Assembly (NCBI GenBank): GCA_035079385.1
Contig: JAVHKY010000005.1
Coordinates: forward strand, 4,216,001 to 4,280,000
Length of the DNA: 64,000 bases
Direction: 5' to 3'
DNA from: Aspidiotus rigidus
Taxonomy: Eukaryota; Arthropoda; Insecta; Hemiptera; Diaspididae
Below the pieces are notes generated by a model, which was not told where the DNA came from, ran no database searches, and was given only the letters and a program-made list of their open reading frames with translations. The position numbers were made by a program, and so were the translations under genes. Shown here piece after piece: positions 31,858 to 42,800 of the stretch (the first letter of the stretch is position 1; every line of letters starts with the position of its first letter).

Positions 31858-33583
31858 TTAACATTCATTCGTATCAAGCAAGAAACCACCATGCTTAGGA
31901 TCTTTCTCGAGTCGAAATTCCTTTCGATTCGCATGAACCAATCTTATTAAAGTGTTTAGAATAGTTTCATCACCTTCCTCAAGAATGAGGTTTCCTCGTG
32001 TGAATGGAGGAGTTTTCATCCGACTTGTGGGGACGTCGTACTCTTTCAGCATATCATCTACAAACTCTAATACGTGCACGAGGGCAAGGCGAATTTGATC
32101 GATTTTCCAAATTTTGTAACAAAAAGTATGGACACTCAGACCGTTGGCATTGAGGTACTTCAATGTATCTTTCCTCAAAGTTTCTCCGCCTTGTGATATT
32201 GGTGGGCGTTTGAAATTGAAAAATGCTTCACAAGATGTATACTGATCCTGAGTCTTATAATCGGGATATTTTCTCATATCGGTCGTATTTTTATCTATTT
32301 TGTAATACCCATCGTTCCAGTAATGACGTTCAAATTCCTTCAGAGTGTGGCCCATGATGTGACTCACACATGTTTGTTTCATTAATTCCTGTAAAAAAGT
32401 AAATAAATTTCAAGTTGCGCAATAAATACTTCAAATCAGTGAAAGGAAATTTCTTAGAGTACTTGAAACGTGAAAATTTGGTAATCGGCGCAATTCAATG
32501 ATGGTATCTACCTACAGATGAAAATGAGAAATAGATTGTAAATTGAAGTGTCTTTTGTCGGTATTAGCAGTTCCAAGTAACAAGACAATTAAAATTGTCT
32601 AAATTTGTTGACTAGAGGTACGTCGAAACGAATAATTCCCCATTTTTTGTCTAAACTTATCGAATCAATATTCCCATCTACAGGTGAGAGTTATCTTAAA
32701 ATCACATCAACCCAACTACCGCGATGATTAGGAAAGCATAATACACGAGAACGACGGCAGAATGAATGAGTAGAGAGTTTTCGGGTCCCTAGCGCTAAAT
32801 CTGAGATCATGAAAATCTTTGAGTCCTTATTGGTAACGTCGGCTGCCTTTTATAGCCTGATATCTATAGCTCAGAAATCAACAATTCTCCAAAATTCCTT
32901 TCATCAAATACCCATAATATTAAGCTTGAAGTGTTAGGGAACCTTTAACCTTACTACTCATATAATTAAGGAATATTTTCTCATCTAAGGTACCTCTGAT
33001 GACATAAGGAACTGCTGCCCTCCTTTGACCCCGATGTATACTAATCCTCCAGGAGTAGGAATTTTTTTAAAGGATCAGTAGAGAGTAGCTACTCCAAGGG
33101 TCACTTGCCAACGGTGGCTAAAATATTCCGCCGGCGTCAAATTCTCTCTTTTACCTCTCACTACATGCGAGATTGACACACTGTATGCATTTAGTGGGTA
33201 AGTTGTTGAATGAGAAGAAGAAAAAAATTTACAAATTCAGTTTCTTTATCCTCAAGTTTTCTCTTCAAAAAGTCATTTTTCTTTTGTAGAAGGTCGAATC
33301 CAAGTTTTGGATCATGTTGAGCCACTTCTTTGATTTCTTGAGATGAATTACATGGAGATTCCTCACTATCATCTGATGTTGTTTGATTCAAAGTTGATTC
33401 CATTGTCTGATTCAATGATGATCCGACAATCATCTGATCTGGAAAAAATGAGGCTGTGTCACAATGAGAGACAAATCTATTTTTCAATTTTTGGTAAATT
33501 TCAAAACTAGGTTTCATTTTATTTTTATGATTTAAAGATTTTAAAATTATCTTCTCTGTGAAATAAGAGACAAAACTCACCAT
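31858..33583 (-). CDS. Unrecognised candidate two-exon gene
   Basis: Two long minus-strand frames can be joined. The 3' exon, 32,391-31,858, follows a good acceptor (TTTTTTACAG) and encodes ELMKQTCVSHIMGHTLKEF to a stop after GGFLLDTNEC. It is a mixed-composition, mostly helical sequence with several tryptophan and aromatic positions, and no repeats. The 5' exon, from an ATG at 33,583 (or 33,517, MKPSFEIYQKL) to a donor GT at 33,232, encodes a serine/asparagine-rich stretch (SLNQTTSDDSEESPCNSSQE) and then a charged coiled-coil-like segment (LLQKKNDFLKRKLEDKETEF). Both borders are phase 0, so the joined frame stays open for about 295 codons. I do not recognise the family. The first exon may instead begin at an acceptor near 33,571, in which case more exons lie upstream. 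It could be a lineage-specific gene or a domesticated transposon protein. Confidence 0.4.
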
Positions 33584-33599
33584 TATTACAGACAAAATT

Positions 33600-34154
33600 T
33601 GACAAAAAATACAATAGTGTGAAGCTGATCGTTATGAAAAACCATTCCATCATGAGAAATTGTTAGGAATTGCTTAGGACCCAATTATTGCTAAGAACGG
33701 AAAATTTTATCTACTGCAAAACTGGTAATTATTGATAAAATAGTATCAGCTGATTACCTACAAGAAAGTAATCATCTCTGACTAACAACTACCTATTATT
33801 AATGCCTTATTAATGCAGGTGATTCGTCAAGCTAAGAATTTTGCCGACAAAATATTAGGTATTTATTTCATCATCAATTTGTGCAGAATGACAACAAAAG
33901 AGTGTAAAATATAATGTAAAAATATAATTGCAACACAATTCAAGTTCTAGTACTCAACAAGGGGGAGTGGAGGAGAAGGCGCAGCGTATTCCAACAGCCC
34001 TTATGACCAGATGATTTTCAAATTTCTGCTACCCAGACATTTAGCAAATTTTCATCTACTACAACATCATTTGTAGAAATATTTCAAATTTGTAACTCAT
34101 CCTCTCGAAGTATTATTCATACAAATCCTTATTTAGAAAATTAACAGGTGATAT
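33600..34154. other. Spacer with no recognised gene
   Basis: No domain or repeat recognised. Confidence 0.35.
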
Positions 34155-34930
34155 TTGATAGGACTATTCCTTTCTTATATATTTTCTCTATCATATTATG
34201 AAGCTTAAAAGTTGAAATTTTTCCAAAATATATGCCTCTTCATAATATATTTATGTATACTAGCTCAAGGGTTGAAATTTCAACATAGACATAGTTTTGA
34301 ACATGAAAATCTTTTATTTGTCCGTCAATCTCATTCAAACTTAATAACCAGTTTTCAAGTACCTAGTTAAAATTATTATAATAACAGTAAAAATATTTTG
34401 AAAAATATGTATATTATAAAATGTATTACTGTAAAAAAAAAGAATATTCTTCTCCTTGTGATTTGCGATTGATAACTGAGAAAATATAGAGCAACAACTT
34501 GTTGTATGGCATAGTATTCAATTTGTGTAAATTCTCTTTTTGAATTATTGCTGGAAATGACCTTTTTTTTTTCTTTTTTTTTTTTGACGCCAAATAAATA
34601 CAAAAATTCACATTGCAGGCCGGGGTTTTACTATTGTTTAGGATCAAATATTGATTGAATTGTATAAACACCTTCTGAGAGTATGTATTTGCAATTTATA
34701 GTCTCTTCCAACTATATATGAGGAGGGTTCTGGTAGAATGGCCTCCATCCCATAAGAAATACATTCTGCGGAGGCTCTTTTGCCAGTTACAATCTCATAT
34801 TATAACAATTACAGCGGCATCCCTCTTCTAAGTTCTTCATTATCAACTAAACTGAACTTCAGCCTGCAACGTTCCTGTATCTAGTTCTAGATACTAGAAT
34901 TTGCGGTTAATATTAGCTAACCAGAATTGA

Positions 34931-35446
34931 TTAGGGATGGAAAGCGGTTCGCAAACAGCTCAGACTTTGACTTAGGCTCACAAGTTGTTCCATGAATTCA
35001 AACAGCTTAGCTTTTGGCTTTTGGCTCACTTCAACAGCTTAGCGGCGAACAGCTTAGAGCTTAATTGATTTTTTTCCCCTTTAAAATGAAATCAACTAAT
35101 CAATCACATTCACACACTGTAATTAACAGGATCACACAACGCATGCAGCACTACAGCACCTGCTGTGAAGCTGCAGGCTGCAGTACTGACTACTGTTGGA
35201 AAGTAGAACTAATCCAAAATATAAATCTAGAGAAATGGGCACTTTGCATCATTATTCCCTCGAAAAGGGCGATCATTTTCTCCTGATTGAAGAAAGAAAA
35301 AAAGATCCATCAAGTTCGCTCAATGACTGGCTTTAAGCTTAATGAATATTGGATGGGAACAGCTTAGGCTTAAGCGGCTTCTAAGCTGTTCAAAATCAGC
35401 TTAGTCTTTGACTTGAGCGATTGACGGCTTAAACTTTTCATCACTG
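34931..35446. mobile_element. hAT-like MITE
   Basis: Ends TTAGGGATGGAAAG on the left and CTTTTCATCACTG on the right form imperfect inverted termini of hAT type (CAGTGATG outward from the right). Both are flanked by GAATTGA (34,924-34,930 and 35,447-35,453), seven clear bases of what is normally an 8-base duplication. Subterminal regions are full of AGCTTAG / CTAAGCT motifs on both sides, as expected for hAT transposase binding sites. The internal frame 35,065-35,286 has no transposase similarity. Confidence 0.75.
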
Positions 35447-36449
35447 GAATTGACCACAGATAGGCCTACCTCGGCTTCTGATTGATCCAAATGAAAAATT
35501 TGAAAAATACAACGATTGAAAAATATTTCAAGTTTGACCTAATAAACGAGCAACGGACAATTTAAATGTTTCTCTGGGGCTAATATTCTGCCCGATCGTA
35601 GTAATCTGATGCTATATGGTACCTATCATGCGTGTGGGTTTTTTGTTGGTTGAGAAACTACTGGTGATCTCTAAACTGACCTTCCTGACCAGGTTTCCCT
35701 ATATTTATACTGAAATTTGCTAATATCAACCACCAATCACAATTGTCTATATCTAATTGGCTTCTGATTGGTTTGAATACCTATGGAACAAAATCAAATT
35801 TCATCAATTCCATATAATACTGTTTTACAATTGAAAAAGAACCTAGCTGGACTTATGCCTTTTTTCATGTTTTTACTTTTTTCTACTCTTCAAGTTCATT
35901 CATTTCTCCATCACGCGTTTAGAATGACAGAGCGCTCTCTATTGTAAAAGAGGAGTAATACATCATTAAACTCTGCAATGTCGATTGTCGACGTTGTTGA
36001 AGAAAAAAGAGGTTGTCCATCAATGGAAAGTCCTATTGTGATAATTCCTCATAGGTTGTCCCAAAAAAGTTTTGTAAACAATTTTTTCACTTATTATTTT
36101 TTTCCCCATTTTGGTGTACTTAAATAGCCAATTTATAAAAAATTTTGCGTGAATATGAGTTTTTGTCACTTTGTCAGAGAGAGATTTTCACACAAAAATA
36201 ACTCCCAAAAAAAGTCATTTGAAAAATGGCCTAACTTTGGCACATTTCAGGCCCCCATATATTATTGTCAATAATTTGATACAAGGTGCATGTTTTGTTT
36301 TAATCTTGAATTTAGAACATACACTCCTTGATTTCATTCATCAATAAATCCCACAGGAGCCATAGTTTTTTGGGTGTAGCATTTTAAATCTTTAAACGCG
36401 TTTTTCTCAAAACAGGGTTTTTCAAGTTAGGCCCTTCTTCCGCAGACGC

Positions 36450-36705
36450 GTTCAATTGTACAAGCAAACCAATTGTACAGGCAAATCAATTATACAAGCA
36501 AACCACAGGTATAGACAAACCAATTGTTCAAGCAAACCTATTGTGCAAGCAAACCCAGTGAAGAGGCAAACCAATTGTACAAGCAAACCACAAGTATAGA
36601 CAAACCAATTGTACAAGCAAACCAACTGTACAAGCAACCCAATTGTACAGGCAAACCAAGTGTACAGGCAAACCAATTGTACAAGCAAACCAATTATTGG
36701 TTAAA
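36450..36705. repeat. Minisatellite with an 18-base unit
   Basis: About 14 copies of CAATTGTACAAGCAAACC with point changes. Because 18 is a multiple of three, all frames stay open (for example a six-residue NWFACT-type repeat on the minus strand), which explains the open frames here; I do not regard them as genes. Confidence 0.92.
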
Positions 36706-36734
36706 ATAACAAATTCACATGAACATTTGTTAAT

Positions 36735-36828
36735 TGACCATCCAAGCATTATAGAGAAACAAAACATTGTGATAATTGTGCTGACCATCCAAGCATTATA
36801 GAGAAACAAAACATTGTGATAATTGTGC
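36735..36828. repeat. Perfect 47-base tandem duplication
   Basis: The block starting TGACCATCCAAGCATTATAG at 36,735 is repeated from 36,782 with no visible difference. Confidence 0.93.
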
Positions 36829-37439
36829 AAGAACTGCTTGCGGCACAATGTCCCATCAATTGAAATAACTCTAAGAAGTCCTTGATGGGAATTTTTGCAA
36901 GATGACATAAGCAACTACTTGAATGATCCAGCACAATGCAGAAAGTGTTACTGCAATGTCACAAGAATTGTGATCACTTCCAATCATATTTTTCTCAAAC
37001 TGATGGCACCTATAAAGAAAATTACAATTTTCCAGAATGGAGATTGGTTTGAATGAGATTAACGGACAAATAAAAGATTTTCATATTCAAAACTATGTCC
37101 TTGTTGAAATTTTAACTCTTGAGCTAGTACATATATATAAATATATTATGAAGAGGCATATATTGGAAAAATTTCAACTTTGAAGCTTCATAATATGATA
37201 GAGAAAATATATGAGAAAGGAACTTCTAAAAATTCTGGTGATAGGGTAAGGGTGTCAGAATAACAAGTGGGAAAAGTTTTGCTAAGATGAACTTTATTAA
37301 TGAAGCTGTTCTAGATGAAGCTGTAGGTTTTTCAAGTCTTGAAGTTGGTCAAGCGTAAGGACATATAAATTCATAGATTTAGGAAATCTAAATTAACTGC
37401 AAATTGACCTTGGAAAAGAATTTAAAACACTTCCTTTAA

Positions 37440-38060
37440 TACCTAATGAGACAACTTTTTATAATTTGTCTAATCCCTGTATCCCCCTCCCCAACTAGTT
37501 ATTTTGCAGATGTTTAGTTCAATGAAGTAGCAGACATTTTATAATTTAATTTTAAAACACAATCAAAGCACAGATCAAGTAAAACTTTATGCCGACACTT
37601 TCAGCTCTTAAAATCTTCTAATATCTTTGTCCCCCCTCAACTTTTTCTTGAGGTACAGGGCCCAAGAATATAACAAAAATTCCGAGTCTGGAAAGCACAA
37701 TTGGCTTAAATGAAGTACAAATTTGTGCCGTCACTTAAAAGGTCCAAAATCTCCTGGTAAGGAGATTTTTTTTGATACCCCCAAATTTTCCCTCAAGTTA
37801 TAGAGGCTGAGGATGCGGCAAAAATTCTGAGACAATGAAGCACGATCAGCAAAAATTGAATAAAAATTTATGCCGATCCTCGCACGTTCCAAAACCCATT
37901 TTGGGGGCCTATATGTCCCTGCCCCCCAAATTTTTTTTCAAGGTATAGGGTCCAGAAATTTGGCAAAAATTCTTGGACCTCCAAGCACAAATGACACAAA
38001 TCAAATAAAACTTTGTGCCGATATTTCCAACTCCTCGCCCCCAAATGGAAGAGGAGGGGC
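37440..38060. repeat. Degenerate tandem repeat, unit about 133-147 bases
   Basis: The core AAA(A/T)(C/T)TT(T/A)(A/G)TGCCGA recurs at about 37,588, 37,721, 37,868 and 38,011. Each copy also has a C-rich segment (CCCCCCAAATTT-like), a TCAAGGTATAGGG-like segment and a GGCAAAAATTC-like segment. Copies are well diverged, so the array is old. Confidence 0.75.
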
Positions 38061-39836
38061 GTAGAAATGGACCCTAGAGACTGTATCATCGAATAAATTA
38101 AAAGCTTGCAATAATAGACGCTTGAAATTTGTTAGACTCAGTACGTACAAAGTTCAATACGTTTTATAGGATTCTTTGTTTTGAATAATAATATTCACTT
38201 ATTTGAATACCGGTAGTATTAAATGTTTGTCTGATTCACTTACTCTGACTGTACTTTAATTAATCAGGATGTGCTCTCAGTATAGGTGTACCCGAATTTG
38301 AGTAGAAATACTAGCTAGAATTGTGTTCAAACTTCAAAGTAGATATTCCTGGCTTTTGCGTAAGAGTAAGTAAAGCCTAGTGTAAGGAGTAGTAGTAGAC
38401 ATTTGAAACTTGACCCATGATTTTGAAGGCAACTTCTTTATTTCGACGAGCAATGTTTATGCAGTAGAACGCTCATTTTATACACGTTAGCGCAGTCTAG
38501 CGCAGTCCATACAAACAATATCTAGTCAAACCAGCTATCTGGCACCACTGTCTGGTCTCTTTTGTATGTTGAGTTGAGACTATCATGACGCATCTTGTTG
38601 TCGGCCGTGGCCGTGGTCTTTGTAGTTTGTACATTGTTGTATGTTGTTCCGAAAACGAAATTTGAGCGAACGCGGTGTTTTCCATTGTGATGTCTTGACT
38701 GAACAATCCTTATTTACAGTAGCCGACTGCGATTTTTAGAGTATGTATTGGAAAAGAGCTGGTTAACTGTTATAAATCTCCTTAATAAGCTGTATCTTCT
38801 AAAATAAAACCGCGAAGTAAATCTATACGGTATCTGTATATTTTACGTTGCACTTATTAGTCATGTCTATTGTCTATATAGAAATTCATTTGAGTAGGTA
38901 CTCATTGTCGCTGGGAATGAATCCATGACTAAAAAAATTTTCATCGACTTATTCCCATCAATCTCTTCGAATAACTCATGATCTTTCTGTTTCATTTAGA
39001 AAATTCTTCCTTTTTGTTCAAAACTTCAAACAATGCGAGCGGTGTAATCAATAATCATCTGTTGATCTGTTTTCATTTTTTATCATAATCAGTTACGAGA
39101 CAGAAGTGATGTTTTCTTTTCACAAACTCATACTCAACACGTATTACTCATTTGGGTGGATTAATTTTATCATCACGCCCAATTCGGTAGAGAAAGGAGC
39201 TGTTGAAAAATTTCTGACGTCGTGAAGGAAACAATGGCGGTTTTACGAAAGGGTTTTATGAGTATAGAAAATTTTGCTGCCCTTGAACTTGTCTGTTTAT
39301 AAATACGTATACTAAGTAAGGACAGATATGTTTTCTAATAATTTTTGAGCAGTGTTGAATTTCGACCCTTCTGGATTTTTGTTTTTGGCAATTCTTTTGC
39401 CTTTATTCGCCATTGAAAATGTTACACGATACAACAAGTTCATTTGCTGAGAATTCTTAATTCAAATATTACCCTGTTTACTCCAAATTACCAAAATTTT
39501 TTAAAAAACTTTCTATTTGTAATTAAAATTTTATGAGTCAGGACTCCTTTGTAGAAAGGAGTTGGGTTTCCTGATGCAGTGGAATGTTGGAAGGGTTCGT
39601 AGAGGTTACTGGCCCGTGCTAGCAGATCGACGAGAAGAGGGAAAATAAAGAAGCTGTTTGCGCGTTAATTTCTGTTCGTCGCGAGATCCACGTGCTAAAA
39701 CCGGAGCAAGGCTGAAATTATCCACGAGGATTTTTTACGACAGCGTAGTTTTTCTATTTTGTCAATTCGAGTATCTTTATTTTCAGATCAAATGAACTAT
39801 TAAGAAATCAAGTCAGTCAGTGTTGAAATCGTTGAA
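38061..39836. other. Spacer and probable 5' region of the SLC44A1-like gene
   Basis: No protein-coding feature is recognised to 39,580. From there to the start codon the sequence is less AT-rich and contains CpG-containing stretches (for example GTCGCGAGATCCACGTGC near 39,679), fitting a promoter and 5' UTR. TTTCAG at 39,781-39,786 may be the end of a 5' UTR intron. Confidence 0.4.
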
Positions 39837-42800
39837 ATGGGTGGCTGTTGTAGTTCTGATGAAGTGGAATCTTCAGCTAATCTTCGGAAAAGAAAAGTAA
39901 GTATTTTATCAATTTTTTTGAATCGCAAATGTTCTATTCTCAAATTCTGAAACGCAAACCCGACTTTGACCTCTAACTCTGAATTTGTAGACAACTTTTT
40001 AGAGATAGACCATACGATGTTCTTTATAACCTAACGCTCATTTTGGAAAAGGTTCGATTTTTCGGCATTGGAAAAATCGAAGAATTCGCAAGCTGAATTA
40101 CATTTATTTAGGAGAGCGTGAAAATGTACCATTAATAATACTTTGTTTTAAGTTGCGCATCATAAATTCATAATTCACGAACACATAAACAGTCAAGTCG
40201 TAAACTTATTTTACGACTGTAGTAACAGAAAATGCTATGAACGCGAGAAGATAAAATGAGAGTAAAGGTGAATGAAGAAATGGTTTAACTCGATTTTTTA
40301 AATTATCAGGACGCAGAATTACTTTTTTTCTGCTGGAAATATATTTTTTTAAAAGTCGAAATAATAAATAATTGAAAACCGCATAAATGAATAATACATT
40401 CGAGTTGGCGCTTTTTAGAATTTTTACACGGCTTATTCTACGCTTTTGGTTGATGGAAATTTGCGTAGGAGAGACTGGTACGATATTTCTCTTTATTCGA
40501 ATGTTTTGTATAGCCTAGTGTACGACAGTATTCTATTCTTGATTATACTAATAGACGTCAATCGTGAGCAAAATGTAACATGTCAGATTTCCGACCTTCG
40601 ATCTACACATTTATCCTTCCCTTTAATTAATGAATTTGTACTGAACGTCTGTACGCTTCGCCTTGGAAAATTTGAAGCTTCGGTCTTTGTCCACCCCTTT
40701 AAAATACCAAATATTGACCTAAAAGAGTACATAAATCCCACCATCTGCCGTCCTTTTGCCTATAGGGACGGGAGTCGTGACTCACTCTCGGGACGTTTGT
40801 GAAAGTGAAATGGGAAAGTATTCGCTGGTAAATGTTTAACACTCAATGTAACTTAGAAATCCCTAAGACGTACCTGTTGTATGAATCTTTTCTTCTTATT
40901 TTTTCAGAATTTGGGTCAAGATGAATTCGATGGACCGGTAAAATCACGAAGCTGTACTGATTTTCCGTGCTTACTCCTATTCCTCATTTTCATTGGACTT
41001 TGGGTCAGTTTTTTTTAGCGTTAAACTTGATAAATACTGCCTTTTGGAAACTATATTCCGTTGAGTGCACGGAGGAAACAAATTTCCATTTTCTTAATGA
41101 TCCTCGAAATCGGGTTAGTCTTGATGGAGCAGGAAATCTCCTCAATTTCATGAAGAGGTTACGCTATAATGTGATGAAAATTAATACTAGAAGCACTGTA
41201 CGCAGTCCGCATTCTAACAACGTGCCTTCAGGATTAAACGTGGAGTTTTTTGCATAATAATCATTAACCCGGTTTTCTGTTGCTGCGTCATCGCCTCTTC
41301 TGTTATGATCTTCAGTATTGTCATCAAACATAGGCCTATAGGCTAAGTTAGGCACAGCATAATTTTAGGTTACTCTTCTTAATTCTCTTCATAAGAAATC
41401 GTTGTATGGGCATTGAAAATTGAAACACGGTTGTGAAACTTTTTTTGACTTTAATGCGGAGGTAAAATTTGTAAGTTCAGTTTTTACGAAAATTTCTTGG
41501 GGTTTTGATCAGAATAATCTTCAACGTGCAGAAGAAAAACTGAAAATGGCGAAAAACCAATGCGAATAAATTGGGACTGCATACCGACTAGTTAATATCC
41601 TGCAATACCAAATGAACCACTGTACGGTAAAGGATCAGATAGTAACCAGCGATTGCCTGATGTAGTATAATTTAGGTTATTGGCCTATAAGTTGTCAAAC
41701 GATTTTAAATGATTTTTAAATGATGGGGGTTGTAAATTGTGCTCTAAAGGATAGTTATTTGAGGAGAGTGAATCTAATTGTGTCCGTGTGTAAATAATAT
41801 TTTTGATGATGTACTTTTAACTCCTACCTCCGATTTTTGTGTCAATTAAGAACCTTGAATTGGTGCTTCCAAATTTCCCGGTTCTTTCATGTTGAGAAAT
41901 ATTGTTACGTATTATTACAGATTTTTTTGGTTGGTTATTGCGTGGTACATGGCGATTTAAGACGAATTTTCAAAGGGTACGATGACTGTGGATACTATTG
42001 TGGTATCAAGAATGAACCTATACAAGATCCGCAGTTTACAGGATGTTTGAACGCCAATGCAGATCATACTAATCAAACGTAAGTCTGGTGCGAGTATGTA
42101 AAATTTAATTTAAATTTTGTAGGACGTTTTATAAAGAAAATGTACGAACTGTTTGTTTTGAGTCATTTTGCCTCGAAAGAAGTTCAATCGATGGACATTT
42201 AAATTTCATTTTTTATTTTGCAATTTCTTTCAATACGATTTCATTTTATCATGAAATTTGAGTCATTCATATTTTATTCATTATCTCAAATGTTTTGAAG
42301 TATTAATTTTCTCGGATGGGAAAATTCTAAATTCTAACCCTTCATGCTACCTGAAAATATTAATAAATAGCGTAGGTACTTTCTAAGATTCACAGCTTAT
42401 TTTTTCGGATCTCAATCCCCCTCCTCTCCCTAGGACAGTTTCAGGGTAAACTTTTTCGCTCGTATAGCTTAGCCAATAATTTTGTTATTGTTTCTTTTTT
42501 TGTTGCCATAAGATCTCGTTCGTGAAACGAATTACATATTTGTTCGTATTATTCATATCGGTGAAAAGCATTGTATTAGGTATACATTGTGATTAAAAGT
42601 TTTTGGGTGTAATAAACGACAGATGAAATTTATAGTGATTATGATTCCCCTGAATAGTCAATATGAGATTGAAATTTTTCATCAGGGCGTACTATTGAAA
42701 TAAAACGTATTTACAATCGTTTTTAATAAATTTCAGGTTCATGTTAATTGGACCCCGTAATGAGTGGTTGGACACGAAACGGTCATGTGTAACATCGTGC

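Larger units (their letters stand above)
34155..37225. repeat. Pair of inverted repeats of about 180 bases, 2.7 kb apart
   Basis: 34,160-34,345 and 37,048-37,222 are reverse complements with roughly 85-90% identity by eye. They share ATATTTTCTCTATCATATTATGAAG (given here only by its ends, ATATTTTCTC and ATTATGAAG), GCCTCTTCATAATATATTTAT and AAAATCTTTTATTTGTCCGT on the left arm. Similarity stops abruptly at both outer edges, so they may be the termini of a 3-kb element or two copies of one short repeat in opposite orientation. No coding sequence lies between them; the interval holds a hAT-like MITE and minisatellites. Confidence 0.7.

Noticed and set aside
36050..36440. Mariner-type element starting at AGGTTGTCCCAAAAAAG
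   Set aside because: The motif resembles some mariner ends, but no matching inverted end or transposase was found.
36450..36705. Cysteine/tryptophan-rich repeat protein on the minus strand
   Set aside because: The frame is open only because the 18-base minisatellite unit is a multiple of three; all frames stay open there.
38400..38710. Possible LTR or host exon with CpG-containing sequence
   Set aside because: No direct repeat partner, primer-binding site or protein domain could be found.
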